Below are positions 9,150 through 17,414 of a stretch of 64,000 nt of DNA, piece after piece; the first letter of the stretch is position 1; the number at the start of each line of letters is the position of its first letter. The stretch lies in the NCBI RefSeq assembly GCF_900102725.1, contig NZ_FNJW01000008.1, positions 2,330,501 to 2,394,500 of the forward strand, written 5' to 3'. Source of the stretch: Carnobacterium viridans (GTDB lineage Bacteria > Bacillota > Bacilli > Lactobacillales > Carnobacteriaceae). The notes under the pieces were generated by a model. The model did not search any database, had not been told where the DNA came from, and saw nothing but the letters and a program-made list of their open reading frames with translations. Both the position numbers and the translations under genes were made by a program.

Positions 9150-9183
9150 AGGGTCTGAGACAGATAATCTCAGACCCTTTTTA
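9150..9183 (+). terminator. Intrinsic terminator after nox
   Basis: GGGTCTGAGA, a short loop, TCTCAGACCC and a T-run form a strong GC-rich hairpin 80 bases after the nox stop codon. Confidence 0.92.
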
Positions 9184-9209
9184 TAAGCATTTAATTTGGA
9201 GGTTCAACT

Positions 9210-9764
9210 ATGAAAATAAACAAGAAAATCATTTCTGGTATTATTGCGCTTATTCTTTTCTTTACAGGATCATTTGTTATTGACCAACAGCAAGAAACAC
9301 CTAGTACAGTAGCAGAGAATCAAACAGCTATTGAATTGGTAAGAACAATTGACGGAGATACAATCGTCTTTGCTGAAGATGGTGAAGAAAAAAAGTTGCG
9401 GTTATTGCTGATTGACACTCCAGAAAGTAGCACGACAAAAACGGGTTCTGCACAGCCATATGGTAAAGAAGCAAAAGATTTTTTAACGAATTATTTAGAA
9501 GGAAAAAAATTATCGATAGAATATGATCCTTCTCATGAAAAATTAGATGCCTATGATCGTGTATTGGCTTATCTTTACGCAGATGGAGAACTGATACAAG
9601 AAGTGATGGTTGAAAAAGGACTAGCACGTGTAGGGTATGAAAATGGAGATGAGCTTTATTTGAATGAACTTGAAGAAGCAGAGCAAGAAGCAGAAGTAGC
9701 AAATGTAAATATCTGGTCTGTTGATGGGTATGTTGGAGAATATGGATTTAATAAGCTAAAATGA
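9210..9764 (+). CDS. Thermonuclease-family (SNase-like) protein, secreted or lipid-proximal
   Basis: 184-residue protein with an N-terminal signal or anchor (basic start, hydrophobic residues about 7-24, no lipobox cysteine) and an SNase domain from about residue 42. Catalytic and calcium-binding residues of staphylococcal nuclease are present: VRTIDGDTI, RLLLIDTPES with the catalytic arginine, and YDRVLAYLY with the second arginine. It should cleave DNA and RNA outside the cell. RBS GGAGG precedes the ATG. The gene stands alone, followed directly by the 52-bp repeat array. Confidence 0.9.
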   Translation: MKINKKIISGIIALILFFTGSFVIDQQQETPSTVAENQTAIELVRTIDGDTIVFAEDGEEKKLRLLLIDTPESSTTKTGSAQPYGKEAKDFLTNYLEGKKLSIEYDPSHEKLDAYDRVLAYLYADGELIQEVMVEKGLARVGYENGDELYLNELEEAEQEAEVANVNIWSVDGYVGEYGFNKLK

Positions 9765-9823
9765 TGTTGATACCCATAAATTTTAGTTTAGTTTGGTTTA
9801 TCTGTAGGGATTACTGTATGCTT

Positions 9824-10262
9824 GAGTACCATATTCTGTATTTGATTGCACCTATATGGTAGGCAAAGGGTGTTTAAGTACAGTAAGTTGTATTTGATTA
9901 TATCCATATGGTAGGCATAAAGTGTTTGAGTACCGTAAGCTGAATTTGAGTACATCCATATGGCACGTAAAGGGTGTCTGAGTACCATAAGCTACATTTG
10001 AGTATACCCATATAGCAGGCAAAGTATGTTTAAGTACCATAAGCTACATTTGAATACATCCATATGGCAAGCAAAGTGTGTTTAAGTACCGTAAGCTACA
10101 TTTGAGTACATCCATATAGTAGGCAAAGTATGCTTGAGTACCATATTTTGCATTTGAGTATATCCATATGGCACGCAAAGTATGTTTAAGTACCGTAAGC
10201 TACATTTGAATACATCCATATGGTACGTAAAGTATCCTTATGCTTACCATAAGATTCATTTG
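9824..10262. repeat. Array of eight 52-bp tandem repeats plus decayed ends
   Basis: Eight units start at 9824, 9876, 9928, 9980, 10032, 10084, 10136 and 10188, each exactly 52 bp, with a degenerate ninth copy from 10240 and a partial copy before 9824. Each unit has two parts: RAGTACCRTAAGCTACATTT (20 bp) and a 32-bp part beginning GAGTACATCCATATGG. Both parts start with an AGTAC-like word and end in TTT, and the second contains the palindrome CCATATGG or a close variant. Units differ by substitutions only, not by length. Since 52 is not divisible by 3, all frames rotate, so coding is unlikely. It fills most of the 717-bp gap between the nuclease gene and prfC. Confidence 0.97.
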
Positions 10263-10365
10263 ATTTAAGCAGTTTATAAAATAATAATTCAGTAGAACAA
10301 ACAAAAGTGAACTAAGACTAAAATTAATTTAAAAAGGAATAGGGTATAAAATACAATACTAAATA

Positions 10366-10374
10366 TGCTATAAT
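10366..10374 (+). promoter_or_regulatory. Extended -10 promoter of prfC
   Basis: TGCTATAAT gives a consensus -10 box with the TG extension. The -35 position 17 bases upstream (TATAAA) is poor, which is usual for extended -10 promoters. The leader to the prfC start is about 100 bases, with no clear regulatory fold. Confidence 0.7.
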
Positions 10375-10481
10375 AATTGAGTTAATGAGACAGACTGCCA
10401 GGATAAGGTATTCGTATTACCTAAGAATGTAATCAAAGATTGAATTAGACTAAATAAAAAGACTTAAATGAGGGATAATGA

Positions 10482-12065
10482 ATGGAAAGCTATTTGAAAG
10501 ATGAAGTAGAGTCACGAAAAACATTTGCAATTATTTCCCATCCGGATGCAGGTAAAACGACCATCACAGAACAATTATTGTTATTTGGTGGAGCAATTCG
10601 TCAAGCTGGTACGGTCAAAGGGAAAAAATCTGGGAAATTTGCTAAATCAGATTGGATGGAAATAGAAAAGCAACGTGGGATTTCTGTAACCAGCTCTGTG
10701 ATGCAGTTTGATTATAAAGACAAAAGAATCAATATTTTAGATACACCAGGACACGAGGACTTTTCTGAAGATACGTATCGTACATTGATGGCCGTTGATA
10801 GTGCAGTGATGGTTATTGACAGTGCAAAAGGTATTGAGCCTCAAACAAAAAAACTATTTAAAGTTTGTCGTATGCGTGGCATTCCAATTTTCACATTCAT
10901 CAATAAATTGGACCGTGATGGAAGAGAACCACTTGATTTATTAGAAGAATTGGAAGAAGTATTGGAGATTGATTCTTATCCAATGAATTGGCCTATCGGT
11001 ATGGGAAAAGGTCTTTTAGGTCTTTATGATAACTATAACAAGACAATTGAAGTGCATCGTCCTGAAATTAATGGTTTAAATGGACAAAAAGTCATCAAAT
11101 TGAATAAAGATGGAGAAATCGAAGGTGATCATCCACTTAAAGATTCTAGTTTATATACTCAAGCTTTAGAGGACATTGAATTGTTGAATGAAGCAGGTAA
11201 TGAATTTTCCGAAGAAAAAATTGCTGCTGGAAAATTAACACCTGTATTCTTTGGATCAGCATTGACCAATTTTGGAGTAGAAACATTCTTAAATACGTTT
11301 ATTAATTTTGCGCCAAGTCCAACAGCTCATACTGCAACGGATGGTGAAAAAATTGAACCGACGACAAATGAATTTTCTGGTTTTATATTTAAAATCCAAG
11401 CTAATATGAATCCTGCCCATCGAGATCGAATTGCTTTTGTGCGTATTTGTTCAGGGATTTTTGATCGTGGAATTGATGTTACTTTAGCGAGAACAAATAA
11501 AAAAATGAAACTATCAAATTCAACCCAGTTTATGGCCGAAACACGTGAAGTTGTGCAACACGCTGTAGCAGGGGATATTATTGGACTTTATGATACTGGG
11601 AATTTCCAAATAGGGGATACGATTTTTGAAGGTAAATTAAATGTAGAATATGAAAAACTTCCTCAATTTACTCCAGAAATGTTCATGAAAGTTCAAGCTA
11701 AAAATGTTATGAAACAAAAATCATTCCATAAAGGTGTACAACAATTGGTTCAAGAAGGAGCTATTCAATTGTACAAAACATTCCATACGGAAGATTATAT
11801 TGTTGGAGCAGTTGGACAATTGCAATTTGAAGTTTTTCAATACCGAATGTTAAATGAATACAATTCTGAAATTATTATGTCACCAATGGGGAATAAAATT
11901 GCGCGTTGGATCAAACCAGAAGATTTGGATGAGAATATGTCTTCCAGCCGTAATTTATTGGTGCGTGACCGTTTTGGCAATCCATTGTTCTTATTTGAAA
12001 ATCAATTTGCGCTTCGTTGGTTTGCAGATAAATATCCGGATGTTGAGTTAACATCATTACTATAA
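10482..12065 (+). CDS. prfC: Peptide chain release factor 3
   Basis: 527-residue translational GTPase that removes RF1 or RF2 from the ribosome after termination. G1 is [13 protein letters not shown] (about residues 20-32), the switch I threonine segment is [11 protein letters not shown]3 is [11 protein letters not shown], and G4 is INKLDRDG. The length and the RF3-specific C-terminus ([12 protein letters not shown]) separate it from EF-G. GAGGGA lies six bases before the ATG. It is a single-gene unit between the repeat array and a terminator. Confidence 0.96.
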   Translation: MESYLKDEVESRKTFAIISHPDAGKTTITEQLLLFGGAIRQAGTVKGKKSGKFAKSDWMEIEKQRGISVTSSVMQFDYKDKRINILDTPGHEDFSEDTYRTLMAVDSAVMVIDSAKGIEPQTKKLFKVCRMRGIPIFTFINKLDRDGREPLDLLEELEEVLEIDSYPMNWPIGMGKGLLGLYDNYNKTIEVHRPEINGLNGQKVIKLNKDGEIEGDHPLKDSSLYTQALEDIELLNEAGNEFSEEKIAAGKLTPVFFGSALTNFGVETFLNTFINFAPSPTAHTATDGEKIEPTTNEFSGFIFKIQANMNPAHRDRIAFVRICSGIFDRGIDVTLARTNKKMKLSNSTQFMAETREVVQHAVAGDIIGLYDTGNFQIGDTIFEGKLNVEYEKLPQFTPEMFMKVQAKNVMKQKSFHKGVQQLVQEGAIQLYKTFHTEDYIVGAVGQLQFEVFQYRMLNEYNSEIIMSPMGNKIARWIKPEDLDENMSSSRNLLVRDRFGNPLFLFENQFALRWFADKYPDVELTSLL

Positions 12066-12070
12066 ACAAT

Positions 12071-12118
12071 AAAAAAACAAGCCATTCTGTTTTAACTTAG
12101 AACGGTTTGTTTTTTTTA
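12071..12118 (+). terminator. Intrinsic terminator after prfC
   Basis: AACAAGCCATTCT pairs with AGAACGGTTTGTT across a short loop, with an A-run before it and eight T's after it. Confidence 0.88.
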
Positions 12119-12168
12119 TTGTGAAAATGATAAATACCCTTAAAGAGTGCTTGAAATAAAAGGTAGTA

Positions 12169-12199
12169 ACCATTAAAGTTGAACTGTAGCTTTAATGGT
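12169..12199 (-). terminator. Weak hairpin after the DUF1827 gene
   Basis: ACCATTAAAG and CTTTAATGGT are perfect 10-bp arms around an 11-base loop just past the 3' end of the minus-strand DUF1827 gene. Only a broken T-rich tract follows on the minus strand, so termination strength is uncertain. Confidence 0.5.
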
Positions 12200-12214
12200 C
12201 ATAAACAAAAAAGA

Positions 12215-12496
12215 TTATTCGTAAACAGGAATAGATAGTTCAACAATATGTGGTGCGTGTAAGATTTCAACATTATCTAATGTTGTTTCAAGTATATTTT
12301 CTAACGCAAAGCTAATTTCCGCATTTTTTATATTGCGTACTTTGTTTAATAAAAGAACATCTTTATGCGTTGGAGCACCTGAATAAATGACAGTAGTCGG
12401 ACCTAGAGAAAAAACTTTCACAAAATTAGCATCAGTATTTTCTAGTTGTTCCATTACTAGTTCAGAATGATTATTTGTAACGTCTATTAGTTTCAT
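12215..12496 (-). CDS. DUF1827 family protein
   Basis: 93-residue protein matching the DUF1827 family of lactic acid bacteria; it begins MKLIDVTNNHSELV and has no signal or membrane segment. Function is unknown; it is predicted cytoplasmic and small enough to be a single alpha/beta domain. AGAGGTGG precedes the ATG on the minus strand, and a good sigma-A promoter lies upstream. It is monocistronic and divergent from the potassium transporter gene. Confidence 0.8.
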   Translation of the reverse strand: MKLIDVTNNHSELVMEQLENTDANFVKVFSLGPTTVIYSGAPTHKDVLLLNKVRNIKNAEISFALENILETTLDNVEILHAPHIVELSIPVYE

Positions 12497-12533
12497 AATC
12501 TTCCACCTCTTCTATACCGGTTAGGTTACAAAT

Positions 12534-12562
12534 ATTATATAATTAAAAGCACAACAATTCAA
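12534..12562 (-). promoter_or_regulatory. Sigma-A promoter of the DUF1827 gene
   Basis: On the minus strand, TTGAAT (12557-12562) and TATAAT (12534-12539) are separated by exactly 17 bases and lie about 40 bases before the start codon. Confidence 0.75.
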
Positions 12563-12631
12563 AACATTTTAACTCTTAAATAGCACTAATTGAGAAAAGA
12601 TAACATTGATACTTCATAAGGAGGCTAGTTT

Positions 12632-14005
12632 TTGAATATTTATAAATATATAACTCGTTTGTCTAATCAATTTTCTTCCATTCAATTGATTGTACTGTAT
12701 TATTTCATTGTCGTCATAGCTGCTAGTATCCTTTTAGCATTACCTATATTTAGAAATCCGGGGATGGAACTTTCTTTTATTGATTTGATTTTTACAGCTG
12801 TTAGTACTATTAGCGTAACAGGACTAACTACAATTAATTTAGGAGAAACTTATAATATTGCCGGTGTGATTCTTATGCAATTTTTATTTATGTTAGGAAG
12901 TTTAGGGGTAATGATGGTTTCGACTTCCTTTATGCTCATTAGAAGAAAAAAGGTTTCTTTGAAACAGCGACAACTTATCATGACAGATATGAATCAACCT
13001 AGGCTGAGTGGAACAGTTCGATTAATACGCAACACAGTGCTTATTATTTTAGGATTTGAGTTTATTGGTGGATTGATTTTAAGTACTTATTTTTTCCTTT
13101 TTTCAAACTGGCCACTAAAAGAAGTTTTATTCCAAGGATTTTTCACGAGTTTTTCAGCAGTTGCAAATGTCGGTGTAGACCTTACAGGGAAAGTACTGAT
13201 TCCATTTCATGATGATTATTTTGTTCAATTCATTATTATGCTGTTAATCATCGTAGGTGGAATCGGTTTTCCGGTATTATTAGAAATAAAAGATTTTTTA
13301 CAGTATCATAAAATGAAAAAAACATTGCCTTTTCGTTTTTCTTTATTTACTAAAATTACAGTCTTTTCCTTTTTTATTTTATTATTCGGTGGAGCGCTTT
13401 GTATTTGGTTGTTAGAATACAATCAATTTTTTAAAGGCATGTCGTTTACAGAAAGTGCTTTTTATTCTTTCTTTTATTCGGTAACTACTAGAAATGCAGG
13501 TCTTATGACTACATCGTTAGGCAATTTTAGTGAAGGAAGCTTGTTGCTGTTTTCTATTTTGATGTTCATTGGAGCAAGTCCTAGTTCTGTAGGTGGGGGA
13601 ATACGAACCACTACGTTAGCAATTGTGATGGTTTACTTAATTTCTTTTATTAGAGGTCATGATCAAGTTTCGTTATTTAAGCGTCGCATTGAACGAGACG
13701 ATGTGCAAAAATCCATTACGGTCTTTATTTTGTCTATGATTTTGTGTCTATTTAGTATCATGGTGTTAAGTGTTAGTGAATCACATGATCTGATCACGCT
13801 CATTGTAGAGGTGACTTCGGCGTTTGGAACAACCGGATTGTCATTAGGGATAACACCTACTCTTACAGTAGTAGGCAAATTGATTATTATTGTGTTAATG
13901 TTTATCGGAAGAATAGGAATGTTATATATGTTGATGCTGTTGGTTCCTAAACATAAAGCAGATAAAAATTATCATTACCCGACTGAAAAAATCATTATAG
14001 GATAA
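12632..14005 (+). CDS. ktrB: KtrB/TrkH-family potassium uptake membrane subunit
   Basis: 457-residue membrane protein with the repeated membrane-pore-membrane layout of the TrkH/KtrB/HKT family. Filter-like segments with the conserved glycine occur at STISVTGLTTIN, FSAVANVGVDLTG, SVTTRNAGLMT and SAFGTTGLSLG. It should carry potassium, usually with a cytosolic RCK subunit (KtrA) that is not encoded next to it. TTG start with AAGGAGG upstream. It is a single-gene unit with its own terminator. Sodium may be co-transported, as in other KtrB proteins. Confidence 0.9.
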   Translation: MNIYKYITRLSNQFSSIQLIVLYYFIVVIAASILLALPIFRNPGMELSFIDLIFTAVSTISVTGLTTINLGETYNIAGVILMQFLFMLGSLGVMMVSTSFMLIRRKKVSLKQRQLIMTDMNQPRLSGTVRLIRNTVLIILGFEFIGGLILSTYFFLFSNWPLKEVLFQGFFTSFSAVANVGVDLTGKVLIPFHDDYFVQFIIMLLIIVGGIGFPVLLEIKDFLQYHKMKKTLPFRFSLFTKITVFSFFILLFGGALCIWLLEYNQFFKGMSFTESAFYSFFYSVTTRNAGLMTTSLGNFSEGSLLLFSILMFIGASPSSVGGGIRTTTLAIVMVYLISFIRGHDQVSLFKRRIERDDVQKSITVFILSMILCLFSIMVLSVSESHDLITLIVEVTSAFGTTGLSLGITPTLTVVGKLIIIVLMFIGRIGMLYMLMLLVPKHKADKNYHYPTEKIIIG

Positions 14006-14014
14006 AATAAATAA

Positions 14015-14062
14015 AAAGAGCTCACGATCAAGATTTGATTACTTGATTGTGAGCTCTTCTCA
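14015..14062 (+). terminator. Intrinsic terminator after ktrB
   Basis: AGAGCTCACGATCAAG pairs with CTTGATTGTGAGCTCT with one mismatch around a nine-base loop. The T-run (TTTTTT) comes a few bases later. Confidence 0.8.
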
Positions 14063-14070
14063 TTTTTTCA

Positions 14071-14340
14071 GCTCTATACTTTTTAGAGTTGATAGCTTGG
14101 TTAAATTAAGGACACGAAAGTTTTTGGAGGAATAGGGTTTGCTTGTAGCCATTCAAAGAATTCAATGCGAATTACAAAGCGTTGGTGCGTTAGCGGTTAC
14201 GCTTTGTTTAAGGCTTGAAAGTCTGAAGACTATGAACTTTAGGCTTCAGGCGATTTCATGGCTCTCCACAAGCAAACCCGTTTATTCCAGAAGAAATTTT
14301 ATTTTCTTCTATCAACACCATTTCCTAGGTGCAGAATCAT
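14071..14340 (+). repeat. Intergenic nested-palindrome element, copy A (enlarged centre)
   Basis: This copy shares its left end (TATACTTTTTAG then GTTGATAGCTT and GTTAAATT) and its right end (TATTCCAGAAGA then CAACACCATTT) with copies at 20219 and 36285. The inner arms GGGTTTGCTTGTAGCCAT (from 14136) and the imperfect complement (to about 14279) enclose about 105 bases, against 10 bases in copy C. That centre contains further small hairpins such as GTCTGAAGAC. Near-terminal GTTGATAG and CTATCAAC form an outer inverted repeat. It fills the 349-bp gap between the ktrB terminator and the clpE stop. A 62-88 codon reading frame crossing it has no family support and is not called. Confidence 0.85.
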
Positions 14341-14354
14341 TTTTTAGTTTAGGA

Positions 14355-16598
14355 TTAAATTTCAGTATCTGGTTTCTCAATTTCTTCAACAGCAGATTCT
14401 GCTAAAGCAGTTTCTTTTGCTTCTACAATTAGATTCTTATCTTGATCTGTTTTTGCTACTAATTCTTTCACAGAAGGGTAATCAAGATAAAAATCAGCAA
14501 TACGGTCTTCAATTTGTTCTTGAATGACACGACGTAAGGGACGAGCACCTAGTTTTGGATCATAGCCTAATTCGACTAATTTTTCTTTAGCAGACTGATC
14601 AACTTCTATGGATATACCTTGATGTTCGAGCATATCATTCACATCTGCTATCAATAAATCTACAATATACAGTAAGTTTTCTTTTGTAAGTGAGTTAAAT
14701 TCGACGATGCCATCAAACCGGTTAATAAACTCGGGTTTGAAGTAATCCGTTAAATGATTTAAAACCGATTTTTGAGTACCAGAAGTGGCAGCACCAAAAC
14801 CGACACTTGCTTCTACATTACCGGTACCCGCGTTACTTGTCATAATGATGATGGTATCTTTGAAGCTCACCGTACGTCCTTGAGCATCGGTCAATCTGCC
14901 ATCGTCTAAAATCTGTAAGAACATATGCAAAACATCTGGATGAGCTTTCTCGATTTCATCTAATAAAATGAGACTATAAGGATTATGACGAACCTTTTCA
15001 GTCAATTGACCTGCTTCATCATAGCCAACGTATCCTGGAGGAGAACCAATCAATTTAGAGACACTATGCTTCTCCATATATTCACTCATATCAAAACGGA
15101 TATAAGCTTCTTTACTACCGAAAAGTTCTAGCGCTAATTGTTTAGCTAATTCAGTTTTTCCGACTCCTGTAGGTCCAACAAAAAGGAAAGAACCGATTGG
15201 GCGATTTTTACTATTAAATCCTATTCGATTTCTGCGTATTGCTCTAGAAACTTTTTCAATTGCTTCATCTTGTCCAATAACGTGTTTCTTTAAATCTTCT
15301 CCTAGATTACGCAATTGTTCTTGTTCCTTTTCTTTTAATTCGCCTACTGGAATATTTGTTTTCATTTCAATGATTTCAATCATATCTTGTTCGGTTACAG
15401 TAGGTTCATCTGAATCTGGTTTTTGCTGATCACGCATAGTAGAGAATTTTTTAGCCTGATCACGATAAAAAGCAGCTTTTTCATAATCTTCTTGCTGTAA
15501 AGCTAATTGTTTTTGTTGAGCAGCTTCTGCGATTTTATCTTCTAGTTGTTTAGGATCAACAACTTGTATCGTTAAGTTCTTTTTAGAACCTGATTCATCT
15601 AGTAAATCGATTGCTTTATCTGGTAAAAACCGATCCTGAATATAACGATTAGAAAGATTTACGGCGCTTGTAATTGCTTCGTTTGTATAATGAACGTGAT
15701 GATAATCTTCGTATTTTTTTTGCAGTCCTTTAAGAATGGTGATCGTCTCTTCAATAGACGGTTCGCTTACGCGTACAGGTTGCATACGACGTTCTAATGC
15801 AGCGTCTTTTTCAATTGTACGATATTCTCTTAAAGTAGTTGCTCCAACCATTTGCAATTCACCACGTGCAAGAGCGGGTTTAAGCATATTTCCAGCATCC
15901 ATACTTCCTTCTGCGCTTCCGGCTCCAACAATTTCATGAACTTCGTCAATAAATAAAATAATTTGTGGATTTTTCTTCAATTCATCCATTAATTGTTGCA
16001 TCCGCTCCTCGAATTGTCCACGAATACCAGTTCCTTGAACTAATGAAGCGACATCTAGACGAATAACTTCTTTACCTAATAATTTTTGAGGAACATCACC
16101 GTCAATAATTTTTTGTGCTAAGCCTTCTACAACAGCTGTTTTACCAACACCGGGTTCTCCAGTTAAGACAGGATTATTTTTAGTACGGCGGTTTAAAATT
16201 TCAATTACGCGTTCAATTTCCTTGTCACGTCCTATAACGGGATCAATAGCACCTGATCGAGCAGCTTCAGTTAAATTTGTTCCATATTCACCTAAAAGAC
16301 CAGGTATCTTATTAATAGGTGGTTGTCCTCCAGAACCGTTTTGAGTCGGAGGGGCGTCAGGATTATTTTGTTGGAAATTATTGTTTTGTGCATGTTGCAT
16401 TGAACGGAAAAATTGATCTAAGTTACCAAAACCAAATGGGTCTTGTGGTGTGCGGCTGTTTCTAATTTCTCCACGATTTTGTGCGTCTTTAATCAATTGG
16501 TAGCAATTTTGACAAACATCTAATTGACCTTTTTGGCCATTCATATTGGTATACAAATGGATAGTTGCTTCACGTTGGTTACAATTTTGACATAACAT
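14355..16598 (-). CDS. clpE: ATP-dependent Clp protease ATP-binding subunit ClpE
   Basis: About 747-residue Hsp100 unfoldase that feeds proteins to ClpP under heat stress. The N-terminal zinc finger with C3, C6, C29 and C32 is the mark of ClpE. It is followed by a Gly/Asn/Gln-rich linker, the first AAA domain (Walker [10 protein letters not shown]), a UVR-type coiled segment ([15 protein letters not shown]) and the second AAA domain (GPTGVGKTE). The ATG at 16598 is chosen since GAAAGG lies upstream; the ATG six codons earlier has no ribosome site. A sigma-A promoter and a CtsR-like operator precede it, so repression by CtsR is expected. Confidence 0.95.
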   Translation of the reverse strand: MLCQNCNQREATIHLYTNMNGQKGQLDVCQNCYQLIKDAQNRGEIRNSRTPQDPFGFGNLDQFFRSMQHAQNNNFQQNNPDAPPTQNGSGGQPPINKIPGLLGEYGTNLTEAARSGAIDPVIGRDKEIERVIEILNRRTKNNPVLTGEPGVGKTAVVEGLAQKIIDGDVPQKLLGKEVIRLDVASLVQGTGIRGQFEERMQQLMDELKKNPQIILFIDEVHEIVGAGSAEGSMDAGNMLKPALARGELQMVGATTLREYRTIEKDAALERRMQPVRVSEPSIEETITILKGLQKKYEDYHHVHYTNEAITSAVNLSNRYIQDRFLPDKAIDLLDESGSKKNLTIQVVDPKQLEDKIAEAAQQKQLALQQEDYEKAAFYRDQAKKFSTMRDQQKPDSDEPTVTEQDMIEIIEMKTNIPVGELKEKEQEQLRNLGEDLKKHVIGQDEAIEKVSRAIRRNRIGFNSKNRPIGSFLFVGPTGVGKTELAKQLALELFGSKEAYIRFDMSEYMEKHSVSKLIGSPPGYVGYDEAGQLTEKVRHNPYSLILLDEIEKAHPDVLHMFLQILDDGRLTDAQGRTVSFKDTIIIMTSNAGTGNVEASVGFGAATSGTQKSVLNHLTDYFKPEFINRFDGIVEFNSLTKENLLYIVDLLIADVNDMLEHQGISIEVDQSAKEKLVELGYDPKLGARPLRRVIQEQIEDRIADFYLDYPSVKELVAKTDQDKNLIVEAKETALAESAVEEIEKPDTEI

Positions 16599-16651
16599 TT
16601 TAGCACAACCTTTCATATAATCGGTTAGTTAGGAAAACAAAAGATCAAAAA

Positions 16652-16668
16652 ATTGACCATTACTGACC
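16652..16668 (-). promoter_or_regulatory. CtsR-type heat-shock operator of clpE
   Basis: On the minus strand the 17-base site reads GGTCAGTAATGGTCAAT. It matches 14 of 17 positions of the CtsR direct-repeat consensus RGTCAAANANRGTCAAA with the right spacing. It sits directly downstream of the -10 box, a blocking position. Confidence 0.82.
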
Positions 16669-16681
16669 TTTCATGATTAGT

Positions 16682-16710
16682 ATTATACACCGACTTTTTT
16701 TTGCTTTCAA
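16682..16710 (-). promoter_or_regulatory. Sigma-A promoter of clpE
   Basis: On the minus strand TTGAAA (16705-16710) and TATAAT (16682-16687) are separated by exactly 17 bases. The CtsR-like site begins 14 bases past the -10 box. Confidence 0.85.
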
Positions 16711-16792
16711 GTAATTTACACTATAAATGTTTAGTATTTTCCATTAGACTATTAATATTCAAGAAAAAAAATAAAGCAAGGATGTTTTTAAA

Positions 16793-16978
16793 ATGACAAA
16801 GGAAGAACTGCAAATGATGATGGACCAATTAGTTCAAGGTCAAGTCGACGATATAAAAATTGAAAAAAATGATTTTATGATTTTTCGTGAAATTTGGATC
16901 AATCATGAAAAAAAAGACCAGATTATTGGAGAAGCTCTACATAATGGAGTTATCATTTATCGGTATAGGTCAAACTAA
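16793..16978 (+). CDS. Small conserved-looking protein between clpE and ptsH, function unknown
   Basis: 61-residue acidic and charged protein starting MTKEELQMMMDQLVQGQVDD, without signal peptide or membrane segment. AAGGATG lies upstream of the ATG at a plausible distance. Codon use looks like that of its neighbours. From memory, enterococcal genomes also have a small gene in this spot between clpE and ptsH, which supports it being real, but I cannot name a domain. It lies 169 bases before ptsH and may have its own transcript. No function is proposed. Confidence 0.7.
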   Translation: MTKEELQMMMDQLVQGQVDDIKIEKNDFMIFREIWINHEKKDQIIGEALHNGVIIYRYRSN

Positions 16979-17147
16979 AGAGCAGCAAAGCAAAATTAGG
17001 AAATAATAGTTGTTTAAATGAGCAAAAAATGGTATTCTAGTAAATTGTAAGGGCTGTATCAATTGTTTTACTGAAAAGAAATGTTATTGACAGTTAAAAC
17101 TGGATGTAGTTCTCAAAAATAATATTTATTAAAGGGGATTTTTAATT

Positions 17148-17414
17148 ATGGAAAAACGCGAATTTCATGTAGTAGCTGAAACAGGTATCCATGCACGTCC
17201 AGCAACATTATTAGTACAAACAGCAAGCAAATATAGCTCAGATATCAACTTAGAATACAAGGGTAAATCAGTAAACTTAAAATCAATCATGGGTGTTATG
17301 TCTTTAGGTGTTGGTCAAGGCGCTGAAGTAACTATCTCTGCTGATGGTTCAGATGAAGCTGAAGCTCTTTCAGGAATCGAAGAAACTATGAAGAAAGAAG
17401 GCTTAGCTGAATAA
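17148..17414 (+). CDS. ptsH: Phosphocarrier protein HPr
   Basis: 88-residue HPr of the sugar phosphotransferase system. The phosphoryl-accepting H15 lies in [12 protein letters not shown] and the regulatory S46, target of HPr kinase, lies in [13 protein letters not shown]. Length is standard. It takes phosphate from enzyme I and passes it to sugar-specific EIIA domains; its serine-phosphorylated form is the CcpA co-repressor in Firmicutes. AAAGGGG precedes the ATG. Its stop overlaps the ptsI start by one base. Confidence 0.97.
   Translation: MEKREFHVVAETGIHARPATLLVQTASKYSSDINLEYKGKSVNLKSIMGVMSLGVGQGAEVTISADGSDEAEALSGIEETMKKEGLAE

Noticed and set aside
9788-10040. Two overlapping minus-strand reading frames of 62-66 codons with similar repeated peptides
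   Set aside because: They lie wholly in the 52-bp array; because 52 is not a codon multiple the repeats merely rotate through frames. No ribosome site or known domain.
9824-10262. CRISPR array
   Set aside because: Whole units are repeated without unique spacers and there are no cas genes nearby.
14139-14405. Plus-strand reading frame of 88 codons
   Set aside because: It spans repeat copy A and runs into clpE on the other strand; composition is that of the palindromic element.
17087-17092. Perfect TTGACA -35 box before ptsH
   Set aside because: No acceptable -10 box at 16-18 bases; not called as a promoter.
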